Positions 1 through 7,864 of a DNA stretch of 15,583 nt are shown here, in pieces (the first letter of the stretch is position 1; the number at the start of each line of letters is the position of its first letter). Where the stretch lies: positions 1 through 15,583 of the forward strand of contig CALPUT020000023.1 in assembly GCA_943326825.2 (NCBI GenBank), written 5' to 3'. Both the position numbers and the translations under genes were made by a program. The notes beneath the pieces are model-generated. The model was not told the origin of the DNA. It was given only the letters and a program-made list of their open reading frames with translations, and searched no databases. This DNA comes from Chryseobacterium gleum. GTDB lineage: Bacteria; Bacteroidota; Bacteroidia; Flavobacteriales_D; Crocinitomicaceae.

Positions 1-1100
1 AATACACATTTTGTGTTGTTCAATTTAGACATCCATGTTTTTTTCAAATCTTCCAACGAATAATTCTCTGGTTTCATTGGACTTGGATCATTTTCGTCTT
101 TTTCTTCGTAATTATAAGCATCAATCTTATTGAAAACCAATATAACCGGTTTTTCAGAATCATCAATTTCAGCTAATGTTTCGTTCACAACATTGTAATG
201 ATCTTCGAAATTTGGATGTGAGATATCTAAAATATGAATCAATAAATCAGCTTCACGAACTTCATCTAATGTTGACTTAAATGATTCTACTAATTGATGC
301 GGTAATTTTCTAATAAATCCGACAGTATCAGTCAGTAAGAAAGGTAAATTTTCCAATACGACTTTTCGAACTGTTGTATCTAAAGTAGCAAACAATTTAT
401 TTTCAGCAAAAACTTCCGATTTACTTAATAAGTTCATCATCGTACTTTTACCAACATTCGTATATCCAACAAGTGCAACACGAACTAACTGTCCACGGTT
501 TCCACGTTGAACAGACATTTGCTTGTCTATTTCCTTTAATTTCTCTTTTAAAAGCGATATTTTTTGTTGAATAACACGTCTATCAGATTCAATTTGAGTT
601 TCCCCAGGACCTCTTAATCCAATACCTCCTTTTTGACGTTCAAGGTGTGTCCATAAACCTGTCAATCGAGGAAGCATATATTGTAATTGAGCTAACTCAA
701 CTTGAGTTTTAGCGTGAGATGTTCTAGCGCGACTTGCAAAAATGTCAAGTATTAATGAATTACGATCCATCACTTTACATTCTAGAATTCGCTCAATATT
801 TCTTAATTGAGAAGGAGAAAGTTCGTCATCGAAAATAACAATATCGATGGCATTTTGTTGAACGTAATCACGAACTTCTTCGATTTTCCCTTTTCCAACA
901 AAGGTTTTAGGATTTTCAATTTGCACTTTTTGAAGAAATATTTTCTGAGTAATTGCTCCAGCTGTTTCAGCTAAAAAACGCAACTCTTCCATATATTCTT
1001 TCGCTTGATCTTCGGTAATAGCTTGTGTAATAATACCAACTAATACACACGTTTCTTCAACGGCATCTACTAAAACGTGACTACTTTGTTGCTCTTCCAT
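1..1100 (-). CDS. hflX: GTPase HflX, C-terminal end cut by window edge
   Basis: HflX is a translational GTPase that binds the 50S subunit and splits stalled or stress-arrested ribosomes. I see 366 codons from an ATG at 1100. The N-terminal HflX domain holds FVGKGKIEE and IVIFDDELSPSQLRNIE, followed by the linker motif GGIGLRGPGETQIESDRR and a coiled-coil-like lysine/glutamate stretch. The G domain follows: G1 GYTNVGKST at residues 212-220, G3 DTVG at 258-261 with the HflX-type continuation FIRKLP, and G4 NKID at 324-327. Only the extreme C terminus is missing, because family members run a little longer than what is visible. The ATG shares one base with the stop codon of the preceding cytochrome gene (TAATG), so translation is probably coupled. 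It is the last visible gene of a three-gene unit starting at 1863. Identity is secure; the link to the two membrane/respiratory genes is inference. Confidence 0.96.
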   Translation of the reverse strand, partial: MEEQQSSHVLVDAVEETCVLVGIITQAITEDQAKEYMEELRFLAETAGAITQKIFLQKVQIENPKTFVGKGKIEEVRDYVQQNAIDIVIFDDELSPSQLRNIERILECKVMDRNSLILDIFASRARTSHAKTQVELAQLQYMLPRLTGLWTHLERQKGGIGLRGPGETQIESDRRVIQQKISLLKEKLKEIDKQMSVQRGNRGQLVRVALVGYTNVGKSTMMNLLSKSEVFAENKLFATLDTTVRKVVLENLPFLLTDTVGFIRKLPHQLVESFKSTLDEVREADLLIHILDISHPNFEDHYNVVNETLAEIDDSEKPVILVFNKIDAYNYEEKDENDPSPMKPENYSLEDLKKTWMSKLNNTKCV

Positions 1101-1435
1101 TATTTTCTTAAAGAAATTACATATGAAACAATGCTATCCATTTGTTCCCCTTCTTGAATTAACCCCTCAAATGAAGGCATTCCGTTCTTACCGTTCTGGA
1201 TTCGGTCTTTGATTTCTGCTGGTTTCAAATTGCTAATCGATAAATCTTTAGCACCTGACATTCCTAAAGTACCATCGACTCCGTGACAAGAAGAACAATT
1301 TGATTCAAAAAGATGTTTAATCTCAGTTTTTGATAATGATTGTGTTGATTCAGTTTCATTTTTTGAAGTATTGCTTGAGCTACATGATACTATGAAACTG
1401 AAAATAAATAGTATGTAAAAATATCTTAAAACCAT
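1100..1435 (-). CDS. c-type cytochrome lipoprotein (monoheme)
   Basis: This is a 111-aa exported single-heme cytochrome c, expected to carry electrons at the periplasmic face. The first 17 residues are a hydrophobic signal ending in a lipobox (FIVSC), with Cys18 as the acylated residue and a serine-rich tether after it. Because there is no Asp at position +2, it could go on to the outer membrane. The heme site CSSCH is at residues 47-51, and the likely axial methionine is Met86 in GKNGMPSF, the usual class I arrangement. The fold ends with the helix IVSYVISLRK, also typical. Its start lies inside the end of the four-helix protein gene (10-nt overlap) and its stop shares a base with the hflX ATG. 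The electron donor and acceptor cannot be read from the sequence. Confidence 0.9.
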   Translation of the reverse strand: MVLRYFYILFIFSFIVSCSSSNTSKNETESTQSLSKTEIKHLFESNCSSCHGVDGTLGMSGAKDLSISNLKPAEIKDRIQNGKNGMPSFEGLIQEGEQMDSIVSYVISLRK

Positions 1436-1863
1436 TCCCCTTTTAGAGCTTCTCTAAATGGCCAAGGAATTGAAGCTAAAATTAATATCAATCCGAATAA
1501 GTACCAAGTTGCAATTTTTGAATGCTTTTGAATCGGAGCAGTAATTTTTTCTGCTTTTTTTCTACCTATTGTTACTATAACTATTGCTATTATCATTCCT
1601 GCCAAATGTTCCATCCCAAAAAATCTAGTTGAATCATTCCCCATCCAACCTTTAGAATAATTAACTTTACCAGAATTAAACATCAAAATAATTCCAATTA
1701 GTAATTGTATATGAAGCATGATCATTGCAAATAAATTGATCATTTTATCTTTTTTAGAATATTTTCCATTTCTTTTAGAGGCAATTGCATTGAAAATTGC
1801 AGCAACTAATAATATAAGTGCTAGCCAACGTAATCCTGAGTGTGCATGAATTAATCCTTCCAT
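1426..1863 (-). CDS. Four-helix membrane protein with conserved-looking histidines, possible b-type cytochrome
   Basis: This is a 145-aa integral membrane protein with four predicted helices, at about residues 11-28, 43-62, 85-100 and 117-133, and short polar loops between them. Histidines lie at or near helix ends: His6 and His8 (HAHSGLRW), His51 in helix 2, His86 (MEHLAGM) at the start of helix 3, and His114 before helix 4. Such a pattern is compatible with heme b binding, and the next gene encodes a cytochrome c, so a small membrane redox pair is plausible. I recall similar short proteins in Bacteroidota carrying inconsistent annotations, so I assign no name. It is the first gene of the unit, with a candidate promoter at 1883-1909 and a short leader. 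The heme-binding role is inference. Confidence 0.75.
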   Translation of the reverse strand: MEGLIHAHSGLRWLALILLVAAIFNAIASKRNGKYSKKDKMINLFAMIMLHIQLLIGIILMFNSGKVNYSKGWMGNDSTRFFGMEHLAGMIIAIVIVTIGRKKAEKITAPIQKHSKIATWYLFGLILILASIPWPFREALKGEWF

Positions 1864-1882
1864 AATTTGAATTTGTAAACGA

Positions 1883-1909
1883 CAAAAATAAACTAAAATC
1901 GCTTACCAA
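1883..1909 (-). promoter_or_regulatory. Candidate Bacteroidota promoter for the cytochrome-hflX unit
   Basis: On the minus strand the bases at 1890-1883 read TATTTTTG, matching the TAnnTTTG -7 consensus. A TTG at 1909-1907 could serve as the -33 element, but the 16-nt gap is shorter than the usual 19 or so. The predicted transcript start near 1878 leaves about 15 nt before the ATG at 1863. Confidence 0.5.
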
Positions 1910-1979
1910 CTCTTAAAATCTCAAACAATTTAAATGGATTTTGTTAATTTCACGACCCGTTAAACACATAAGTATAACT

Positions 1980-4900
1980 ATGAAGTATATTTTTTCGCTT
2001 TTATTTCTATTTTCCTTTTACGCTTTTTCACAAGAATTTTCCCCTAAAAATGGGTTAGAAGACTCTAAATCAGATTGTTACTTTTTAACTAATGCAACGA
2101 TTATTGTTTCTCCAACAAAAACGATTGAAAGTGGAAGTTTATTAATCAAAGACAATGAAATTATTGAGATTGGTAAATCTATTTCTGCTCCAAAAAATGC
2201 AGTTGTTGTTGATTGTCAAGGTAAAACGATTGTTGCTGCGTTTATTGAAATATATTCTTCTGTAGGTATAGCAGAGCCAACATCGAAAGGATTTAGTTTT
2301 CAGCCGCAAATAGAGACTTCTAAAAAGGGAGCTTATTATTGGAATGAAAGTATACATCCAGAAACGGATCCAAGTTTAGTTTATTCAATTAACGAAAAAG
2401 CGAATGATGAATTAATTAAAATGGGATTTGGTTTAGCTGTAACGCATGTCCAAGATGGAATTGCAAGAGGAAATGGAACGTTGATTTCATTAGGATCTTC
2501 TTCTGAAAATAAGCATTTATTAAAGCCTGCTTCAGCGAGTTATTTCTCATTTAAACCAGGTATTTCAAACCAAACTTATCCATCTTCACAAATGGGCAGT
2601 ATTGCTTTGTTAAGACAAACCTTCTATGACCTTCAGTGGTATACGCATACTTCAAAGAAAGATCAAAATCTTTCACTGAATGCACTTGAAAAACAAACTA
2701 GTCTTCCAATGATCTTTTTTACGGAAGATAAATGGGAAATATTAAGAGCCGCAAAAATTGGAACTGAATTTAATTATCATTTTACATTTTTCGGAAGTGG
2801 TAATGAATATGCAGCTGTAAATCAGTTGAAAAATTTAAAAAACTCATTAATTATTCCGATTAATTTTCCCGCACCATTTGATTTGAAAGATCCTTACATT
2901 GCGAAAGATGTCAATTTGAGTGATTTGAAAACATGGGATTTAGCACCTTCAAATCCATTTATTCTTAGAGAAAATAAGATTAATTTTTCAATTTCTTCCT
3001 ATGGTAATAAAACACAAGATGAATTTTGGAAAAATCTCCATAAAGCAATTTCGAAAGGTTTAAGTGCAGCCGATGCATTAAATGCTTTGACTTTAGAACC
3101 AGCTAAATTATTAAAAATTGATCATGAATTTGGAACGCTAGATAAAGGAAAGAAAGCCAGTTTTATGATTTATGATTCAAATCCTTTTACAACTAAAGCT
3201 AAATTACTGGAAGCATGGTTACTTGGCGAAAGAAAAATCATCACAACTCTTCCAAAACATGATATTCGTGGGAAGTATAATTTATTTTTAGATGGTAAAA
3301 AATATCCGATGGAAATCTCAGGAAATCCGGATAAATTAAATGTAAAGATTCAAACGCTAAAAACTGGTATTTCAAAGACAGATACAATCTATCCAAACAC
3401 TTTTGTTCAATTGATAGAAAATGATTTGACTTTACAGTTTAATGTTGATGATGCAAATTTCAAAGGAAGTATTAATCTTCATGCGAAAGTCAATAGTAAA
3501 TTAGGAATTTTTGAAGGAGATGGATATTTACCTAGCGGAAAATGGATTCAATGGTCTGCAATCAGAAATGATAAGCCAGAAACAAAAAAAGAAGATTTAT
3601 CAATTAAAATAGATACGAATGGAATTTCAAATCCATGGTTTCCAAATGTAGCTTATGGTTTGGATTCAGTTCCAACAAAACAAACAATTGCTTTTATTAA
3701 TGCGACAGTTTGGACCAATGAAACTGAAGGGATTTTGCAAAATGCAACTGTTATTGTAAATAATGGTTTAATAGTTTATGTGGGAGATTCAAATCATTTA
3801 CTTCCTCCAAATGCGAAAGTTATTGATGCAAAAGGTAAGTTTTTAACTTCTGGTATAATTGATGAACATTCTCATATTGCTATTTCGAAAGGAGTAAATG
3901 AGGGAGGGCAGGTGATTTCTGCTGAAGTAAATATAGGTGAGGTATTGAATTCAGATGATATTAATATTTATAGACAATTATCCGGAGGTGTTACAGTGGC
4001 TCAACTCTTACATGGTTCTGCAAATGCAATTGGAGGTCAATCTGCTTTGATAAAATTAAAATGGGGACATTCACCTGATGAATTATTAATTCCCAATGCG
4101 CCTAAATTCATCAAGTTTGCTTTAGGTGAAAATGTTAAACAATCTAATTTTGGAGATGCTTATACTAATCGTTTCCCTCAAACTAGAATGGGTGTTGAGC
4201 AAGTTTTTTATGATGGATTTAAGCGTGCAGAATCATATCAAAATGAATGGAAACATTCTAAAAAATCGTCAGATGGATTACATACTCATCACCTTCATAG
4301 AGATCTTGAGTTAGATGTTTTAAGCGAGATTCTAAATGGCGAACGTTTTATTACATGTCATTCTTATGTTCAATCAGAAATTTTAATGTTGATGAAAGTT
4401 GCGGATTCTATGGGTTTTAAAATTAATACGTTTACGCATATTTTAGAAGGATATAAAGTTGCTGATAAAATGGCTTTACATGGAGCAGCAGCTTCAACTT
4501 TTGCTGATTGGTGGGCTTACAAATATGAAGTAAATGATGCAATTCCATACAATGCGAAGTTAATGACTGATAATGGATTACTTGTTTCGATTAATTCTGA
4601 TGATGCTGAAATGGGTAGAAGATTAAATCAAGAAGCAGCTAAATCTGTTAAATATGGTGGTATGTCTGAAATAGAAGCTTGGAAAATGGTAACTCTGAAT
4701 CCAGCAAAAATTCTTCATTTGGACAATAAAATGGGAAGTATAAAAATAGGGAAAGATGCAGATTTAGTTCTATGGTCTGATAATCCATTGAGTATAAAAG
4801 CAAAAGTTGAATATACAATTATAGATGGTGAAATTTTATATTCATTGGAACAAGATAAATTATTGCAAGCAAGAAATCAATTAGAAAAAGGTAGAATCAT

Positions 4901-5024
4901 CTCAAAAATGATGGAATCAACTGAAAATGGTGAAATACCTAAACCAGTTGCTAAAAAACGAAGAAAACATTTCCACTGTGATACGATTGGGGAAGAAGGA
5001 AGTGAAGATACAAACTCACATTAA
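1980..5024 (+). CDS. Exported two-domain amidohydrolase-superfamily protein (inactive-looking N domain, intact C domain)
   Basis: The protein is about 1014 aa when started at the ATG at 1980, which gives a clean signal peptide (residues 1 to about 17, ending AFSQ). The TTG at 1941, which also opens the frame, would bury that signal behind 13 polar residues. Domain order: an amidohydrolase-like domain at about 35-427, a beta-rich linker at 428-565, and a second amidohydrolase domain at about 568-985. The C-terminal domain has the metal-ligand set of imidazolonepropionase-like enzymes: His630-Ser-His632, His794 (CHSY), His820 (FTHIL) and Asp874/875 (NSDDAEM). At the matching places the N-terminal domain has EIYSS, FFTED and SISSYG, so it lacks the ligands. 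The C-terminal tail is basic, then acidic. The product should be a secreted hydrolase of cyclic amides or peptides; substrate unknown. The next gene is 18 nt downstream and encodes a related single-domain protein. Confidence 0.88.
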   Translation: MKYIFSLLFLFSFYAFSQEFSPKNGLEDSKSDCYFLTNATIIVSPTKTIESGSLLIKDNEIIEIGKSISAPKNAVVVDCQGKTIVAAFIEIYSSVGIAEPTSKGFSFQPQIETSKKGAYYWNESIHPETDPSLVYSINEKANDELIKMGFGLAVTHVQDGIARGNGTLISLGSSSENKHLLKPASASYFSFKPGISNQTYPSSQMGSIALLRQTFYDLQWYTHTSKKDQNLSLNALEKQTSLPMIFFTEDKWEILRAAKIGTEFNYHFTFFGSGNEYAAVNQLKNLKNSLIIPINFPAPFDLKDPYIAKDVNLSDLKTWDLAPSNPFILRENKINFSISSYGNKTQDEFWKNLHKAISKGLSAADALNALTLEPAKLLKIDHEFGTLDKGKKASFMIYDSNPFTTKAKLLEAWLLGERKIITTLPKHDIRGKYNLFLDGKKYPMEISGNPDKLNVKIQTLKTGISKTDTIYPNTFVQLIENDLTLQFNVDDANFKGSINLHAKVNSKLGIFEGDGYLPSGKWIQWSAIRNDKPETKKEDLSIKIDTNGISNPWFPNVAYGLDSVPTKQTIAFINATVWTNETEGILQNATVIVNNGLIVYVGDSNHLLPPNAKVIDAKGKFLTSGIIDEHSHIAISKGVNEGGQVISAEVNIGEVLNSDDINIYRQLSGGVTVAQLLHGSANAIGGQSALIKLKWGHSPDELLIPNAPKFIKFALGENVKQSNFGDAYTNRFPQTRMGVEQVFYDGFKRAESYQNEWKHSKKSSDGLHTHHLHRDLELDVLSEILNGERFITCHSYVQSEILMLMKVADSMGFKINTFTHILEGYKVADKMALHGAAASTFADWWAYKYEVNDAIPYNAKLMTDNGLLVSINSDDAEMGRRLNQEAAKSVKYGGMSEIEAWKMVTLNPAKILHLDNKMGSIKIGKDADLVLWSDNPLSIKAKVEYTIIDGEILYSLEQDKLLQARNQLEKGRIISKMMESTENGEIPKPVAKKRRKHFHCDTIGEEGSEDTNSH

Positions 5025-5042
5025 TTCGATAAATTAAAAGCA

Positions 5043-6308
5043 ATGAAAACAAAAATCATACTTATATACTTTTTTATTTTTCTAGGAACTCATTTATTTT
5101 CTCAAAAAAAATACAATTCAATCCTTTTGGAAAATGGTTATTTACATATTGGAAATGGTCAAGTATTAGAAACCGCCTTGATTGGTGTTAAAAATGGGAA
5201 GATTGTTTTAGTAAAAAATGTTTTGGCTTATACTTATGATAAAACTGAGTGGGATACTATAATAGATTTAAAAGGTCAACAAGTTTATCCTGGTTTTGTA
5301 GCACCAAATTCGACATTAGGTCTTACAGAAATAGAAGCAGTTAGGGCAACAAATGATTTTAGAGAAATTGGAGTGTTTAATCCGCATGTAAGAGCCCAAA
5401 TTGCTTATAATGCGGAATCAAATGTTTTAAGTACTATAAAAACTAATGGTGTATTGATCACACAATCTTGTCCACGTGGAGAAGTTGTATCTGGAACATC
5501 TGCTGTCATGTATACTGATGGATGGAATTGGCAAGATGCCACAGTAAAAGCAGAAGATGGAATTCATTTGAACTGGCCAAGATCTTTTGAAGAAAAAGGG
5601 AAAAAAAATGAAAACTACGAAAGTCAAAAAAGAGAGATTTATCAATTTTTTGAAAACGCGAAGGCTTATTCGGAGGTTAGTGTTAATGTAAAAACTGATT
5701 TTCGTTTTGAAGCAATGAAAAACTGCTTTGATGGAGAAAAACGTGTATATATTCATGCTAATTCTATTCAGCAGCTGTTAGATGTAATTGATTTTGTAAA
5801 AAAAATGAATCTTACTTTTCCTGTAATTGTCGGTGGCTATGATTGTTACTTAATTCTCCCTAAATTAAAAGATGCATTGATTCCTGTAATGTTACCAAGA
5901 GTTCATAGTTTACCTGAAAATGAGGAAGATCCAACAGATTTACCGTATAAACTCCCTTATTTATTACAATCTGGAGGCGTGAAATTTTGTTTGCAAAATG
6001 AGGGAGATATGGAAGCAATGCAAGCGAGAAATATACCGTTTTTAGCTGGAACTGCAATGACTTATGGATTATCAGAAGAAGAGGCGATTCGATCTATTTC
6101 TTTAAGTAGTTGTGAAATCATGGGGGTTGGAAAAACGAATGGAAGTGTTGAGGAAGGAAAAGATGCAACATTTTTTGTTTCTTCAGGCAATGCTTTAGAC
6201 ATGAGAACAAACAATATTGTTTTAGCTTTTGTGAATGGAAAAATCATTTCATTGAACAATTCTCAAATGGAATTGTATAAAAAATATACCGAAAAGTTGA
6301 AGAAATAA
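5043..6308 (+). CDS. Exported single-domain amidohydrolase-like protein lacking the usual metal ligands
   Basis: The protein has 421 aa, with a signal peptide at residues 1 to about 20 (ending HLFSQ). The family shows in the N-terminal beta segment (LENGYLHIGNGQVLE), in the position of the first barrel strand (VYPGFVAPNSTLGL, 81-94), and in the C-terminal composite segment with GSVEEGKDATFFV (367-379) and AFVNGKII. Where active members have His-x-His the sequence reads PNST (88-91). His238 (VYIHAN) remains at the strand-5 position, but the strand-6 His and the strand-8 Asp are not evident (VGGYDCY, FCLQNEGDME). I therefore expect a metal-poor or non-catalytic partner, or an unusual chemistry. 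It lies 18 nt behind the two-domain protein and is probably co-transcribed; the two may form a complex. The family fold is well supported, the function is not. Confidence 0.85.
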   Translation: MKTKIILIYFFIFLGTHLFSQKKYNSILLENGYLHIGNGQVLETALIGVKNGKIVLVKNVLAYTYDKTEWDTIIDLKGQQVYPGFVAPNSTLGLTEIEAVRATNDFREIGVFNPHVRAQIAYNAESNVLSTIKTNGVLITQSCPRGEVVSGTSAVMYTDGWNWQDATVKAEDGIHLNWPRSFEEKGKKNENYESQKREIYQFFENAKAYSEVSVNVKTDFRFEAMKNCFDGEKRVYIHANSIQQLLDVIDFVKKMNLTFPVIVGGYDCYLILPKLKDALIPVMLPRVHSLPENEEDPTDLPYKLPYLLQSGGVKFCLQNEGDMEAMQARNIPFLAGTAMTYGLSEEEAIRSISLSSCEIMGVGKTNGSVEEGKDATFFVSSGNALDMRTNNIVLAFVNGKIISLNNSQMELYKKYTEKLKK

Positions 6309-6346
6309 TAAACTGTTTTTTTATTTAAAATAATTCTAAACAAAGA

Positions 6347-6376
6347 TTGATTTTCCATTAGAAAAAATTAATTTTG
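6347..6376 (+). promoter_or_regulatory. Promoter of the superoxide dismutase gene
   Basis: TTG at 6347-6349, a 19-nt spacer, then TAATTTTG at 6369-6376 is a near-perfect match to the Bacteroidota -33/-7 promoter (TTG-N19-TAnnTTTG). The predicted start near 6380 gives an AT-rich leader of about 35 nt before the ATG at 6415, so the gene is likely transcribed separately from the amidohydrolases. Confidence 0.75.
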
Positions 6377-6414
6377 AGGTACATAAATTAATACTAATTA
6401 AAAATAAAATAGAT

Positions 6415-7014
6415 ATGGCATTTGAATTACCAAGTTTACCATATGCATATGATGCATTAGAGCCACATATTGATGCTAGAACAATGGAAATCCATCATTC
6501 AAAACATCATCAAGCTTACATTACTAATTTAAATGCTGCTATAGCAGGAACTGAATTAGAAGGTAAAACAATTGAAGAAATTTTAAAAAATTGTAAAGAT
6601 AAACCAGCTGTTAGAAACAATGGTGGTGGTTTTTGGAATCACAATTTATTCTGGGAAGTTATGGCTCCAAATGCAGGAGGTCTTCCAACAGGTGAATTAG
6701 CTGAGGCAATTAATTCAGCATTTGGATCTTTTGAAGCTTTCAAAGAAGAATTTGCAAAAGCAGGTGCAACACGTTTCGGTTCTGGATGGGCTTGGTTATG
6801 CGTTGAAGGAGGTAAATTAGTAGTTTGTTCTACTCCAAACCAAGATAATCCATTAATGGGTGAAGGTTGTACAGGAACAGCTATTTTAGCAATGGATGTT
6901 TGGGAACATGCTTACTATTTACATTACCAAAATAGAAGACCAGATTATATGAATGCGTTTTTTAATGTTATTAATTGGGATGTTGTTGCTAAAAATTATG
7001 CTGCAACGAAATAA
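6415..7014 (+). CDS. sodA: Superoxide dismutase, Fe/Mn family
   Basis: The enzyme dismutates superoxide to oxygen and hydrogen peroxide. The 199-aa length is standard for bacterial Fe/Mn enzymes, and there is no signal peptide, so it is cytoplasmic. The four metal ligands are visible: His27 (IHHSKHH), His76 (FWNHNLFW), and Asp161 and His165 (MDVWEHAYY). The outer-sphere Gln143 (TPNQDNPLMG) and the glycine run at 70-72 are features of Mn-type or cambialistic enzymes, so I prefer Mn or dual metal use; the exact metal cannot be decided by eye, and the symbol sodA is chosen on that basis only. The gene has its own strong promoter and a hairpin terminator directly after the stop, so it is a single-gene unit. 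Confidence 0.97.
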   Translation: MAFELPSLPYAYDALEPHIDARTMEIHHSKHHQAYITNLNAAIAGTELEGKTIEEILKNCKDKPAVRNNGGGFWNHNLFWEVMAPNAGGLPTGELAEAINSAFGSFEAFKEEFAKAGATRFGSGWAWLCVEGGKLVVCSTPNQDNPLMGEGCTGTAILAMDVWEHAYYLHYQNRRPDYMNAFFNVINWDVVAKNYAATK

Positions 7015-7036
7015 TTAAATACTTAATATACTTAAA

Positions 7037-7068
7037 AGCTGAATTCCTAAATGGGATTCAGCTTTTTT
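7037..7068 (+). terminator. Intrinsic terminator of the superoxide dismutase gene
   Basis: An 11-bp stem, AGCTGAATTCC pairing with GGGATTCAGCT (one G-T wobble), closes a 5-nt loop (TAAAT) and is followed by six T. An A run before the stem also pairs with the T run, so it may work in both directions. Confidence 0.88.
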
Positions 7069-7096
7069 ATTTCCCAAAGATGAAGTTGTTCTATAT

Positions 7097-7124
7097 AAAA
7101 AAAGCGAACCTTTATTGGATTCGC
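7097..7124 (-). terminator. Intrinsic terminator for the converging lipoprotein gene
   Basis: Read on the minus strand, GCGAATCC and GGTTCGC form a stem of 7 bp with one bulged base around the loop AATAAA, followed by seven or more T at 7103-7097. It lies 21 nt past the stop of the lipoprotein gene and about 30 nt from the opposing terminator. Confidence 0.75.
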
Positions 7125-7145
7125 CTTAAGTATTATAATTTAATA

Positions 7146-7757
7146 TTAAGCTGTTTTATGAGGTTTAACAGATTTAATAGACTTAGCAATCAATTCTATT
7201 ATCATTTTCTCATAACCTTCATCACGACTTCTAAATACATATGTCACGCCATCAATTACTTTTTGAGCATAAACATGATAAGATTTATGAGGTATTCCAA
7301 CAGTAGAAGATGCTTTTGAACTTCCATCTACTTTTAATTCTTGTTCATATAAGATGAAGTCTTTATCGTCAATTAAATAGCTGATTTTATAGAATTTTAG
7401 TTCTTTTAATTCCTTTTTTCTAGATTCGACCATATCTGTATAATCACCCCAATCATCTATTAATAAATGATAATTTTGTCCAACAATAATTTCCCATTTA
7501 AAATCATCTTCAGCATGAATAACTTCTGGTTTTGTCGAAGCACCGATATTAGCTGTTTCGTCTGGCAACATAATAATTGCAGGAATATCAAAATCTTTTA
7601 AGTTAAAACCTTGAAATTCATAATAATCATCATCAATATTTAAGCCATTTCCCGAAGTTTTATCTGCTTTTTTAGAATCTCCACATGAAGAAAAACCAAT
7701 AATTAATATCACAAATAAGGAAGAAATTATAGAGAATTTGAAATTAAGATTTTTCAT
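7146..7757 (-). CDS. Predicted lipoprotein of unknown function
   Basis: This 203-aa protein begins with a basic start and a hydrophobic core, then a lipobox (GFSSC) with Cys25 as the likely lipidated residue. Asp27 is at +2 relative to the Cys; in Bacteroidota this does not by itself show where the protein ends up. The mature part is acidic at first (NIDDDYYEFQGF) and then mixed, with alternating beta-like segments (FKWEIIVG, YHLLIDDW, KFYKISYLID, YVFRSRDEG) and a short amphipathic helix at the end. No known domain or catalytic motif is recognisable. It has its own candidate promoter and terminator and is separated by 107 nt from the upstream gene, so it is probably transcribed alone. Coding status is clear from the lipoprotein signal and the length of the open frame. 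Confidence 0.8.
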   Translation of the reverse strand: MKNLNFKFSIISSLFVILIIGFSSCGDSKKADKTSGNGLNIDDDYYEFQGFNLKDFDIPAIIMLPDETANIGASTKPEVIHAEDDFKWEIIVGQNYHLLIDDWGDYTDMVESRKKELKELKFYKISYLIDDKDFILYEQELKVDGSSKASSTVGIPHKSYHVYAQKVIDGVTYVFRSRDEGYEKMIIELIAKSIKSVKPHKTA

Positions 7758-7800
7758 TTAAATATTGTTTAATTAAGTTTTTGATCATTTAACTAATCCA

Positions 7801-7808
7801 CAAAAATA
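7801..7808 (-). promoter_or_regulatory. Candidate -7 box for the lipoprotein gene
   Basis: The minus strand reads TATTTTTG, matching TAnnTTTG. No clear TTG is found about 19 nt upstream, so only the -7 element is supported. The leader to the ATG at 7757 would be about 40 nt. Confidence 0.4.
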
Positions 7809-7837
7809 ACTTTTTTTGCTTAGGATTTACAGTCTTT

Positions 7838-7861
7838 TACGTAAAAATCAAAATTTACGTA
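7838..7861. repeat. 8-bp inverted repeat between two minus-strand genes
   Basis: TACGTAAA (7838-7845) and TTTACGTA (7854-7861) are perfect inverted copies around an 8-nt A-rich spacer. The pair starts 3 nt past the stop codon of the 136-aa gene. No T run follows on the minus strand, so it is not a standard terminator; a protein-binding site or RNA-stabilising hairpin are alternatives. Confidence 0.6.
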
Positions 7862-7864
7862 TTA

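Noticed and set aside
1941..1979. TTG start extending the two-domain amidohydrolase by 13 residues
   Set aside because: It places polar residues before a clean signal peptide; the ATG at 1980 gives a normal secreted start.
5427..6259. Minus-strand frames inside the second amidohydrolase gene
   Set aside because: They are antisense to a recognised fold and have no start context or motifs.
6309..6346. Possible terminator after the second amidohydrolase gene
   Set aside because: There is a T run but no convincing stem before it.
7080..7319. Plus-strand reading frame across the intergenic terminators into the lipoprotein gene
   Set aside because: It runs through two hairpins and then antisense to a well-supported lipoprotein; composition is not protein-like.
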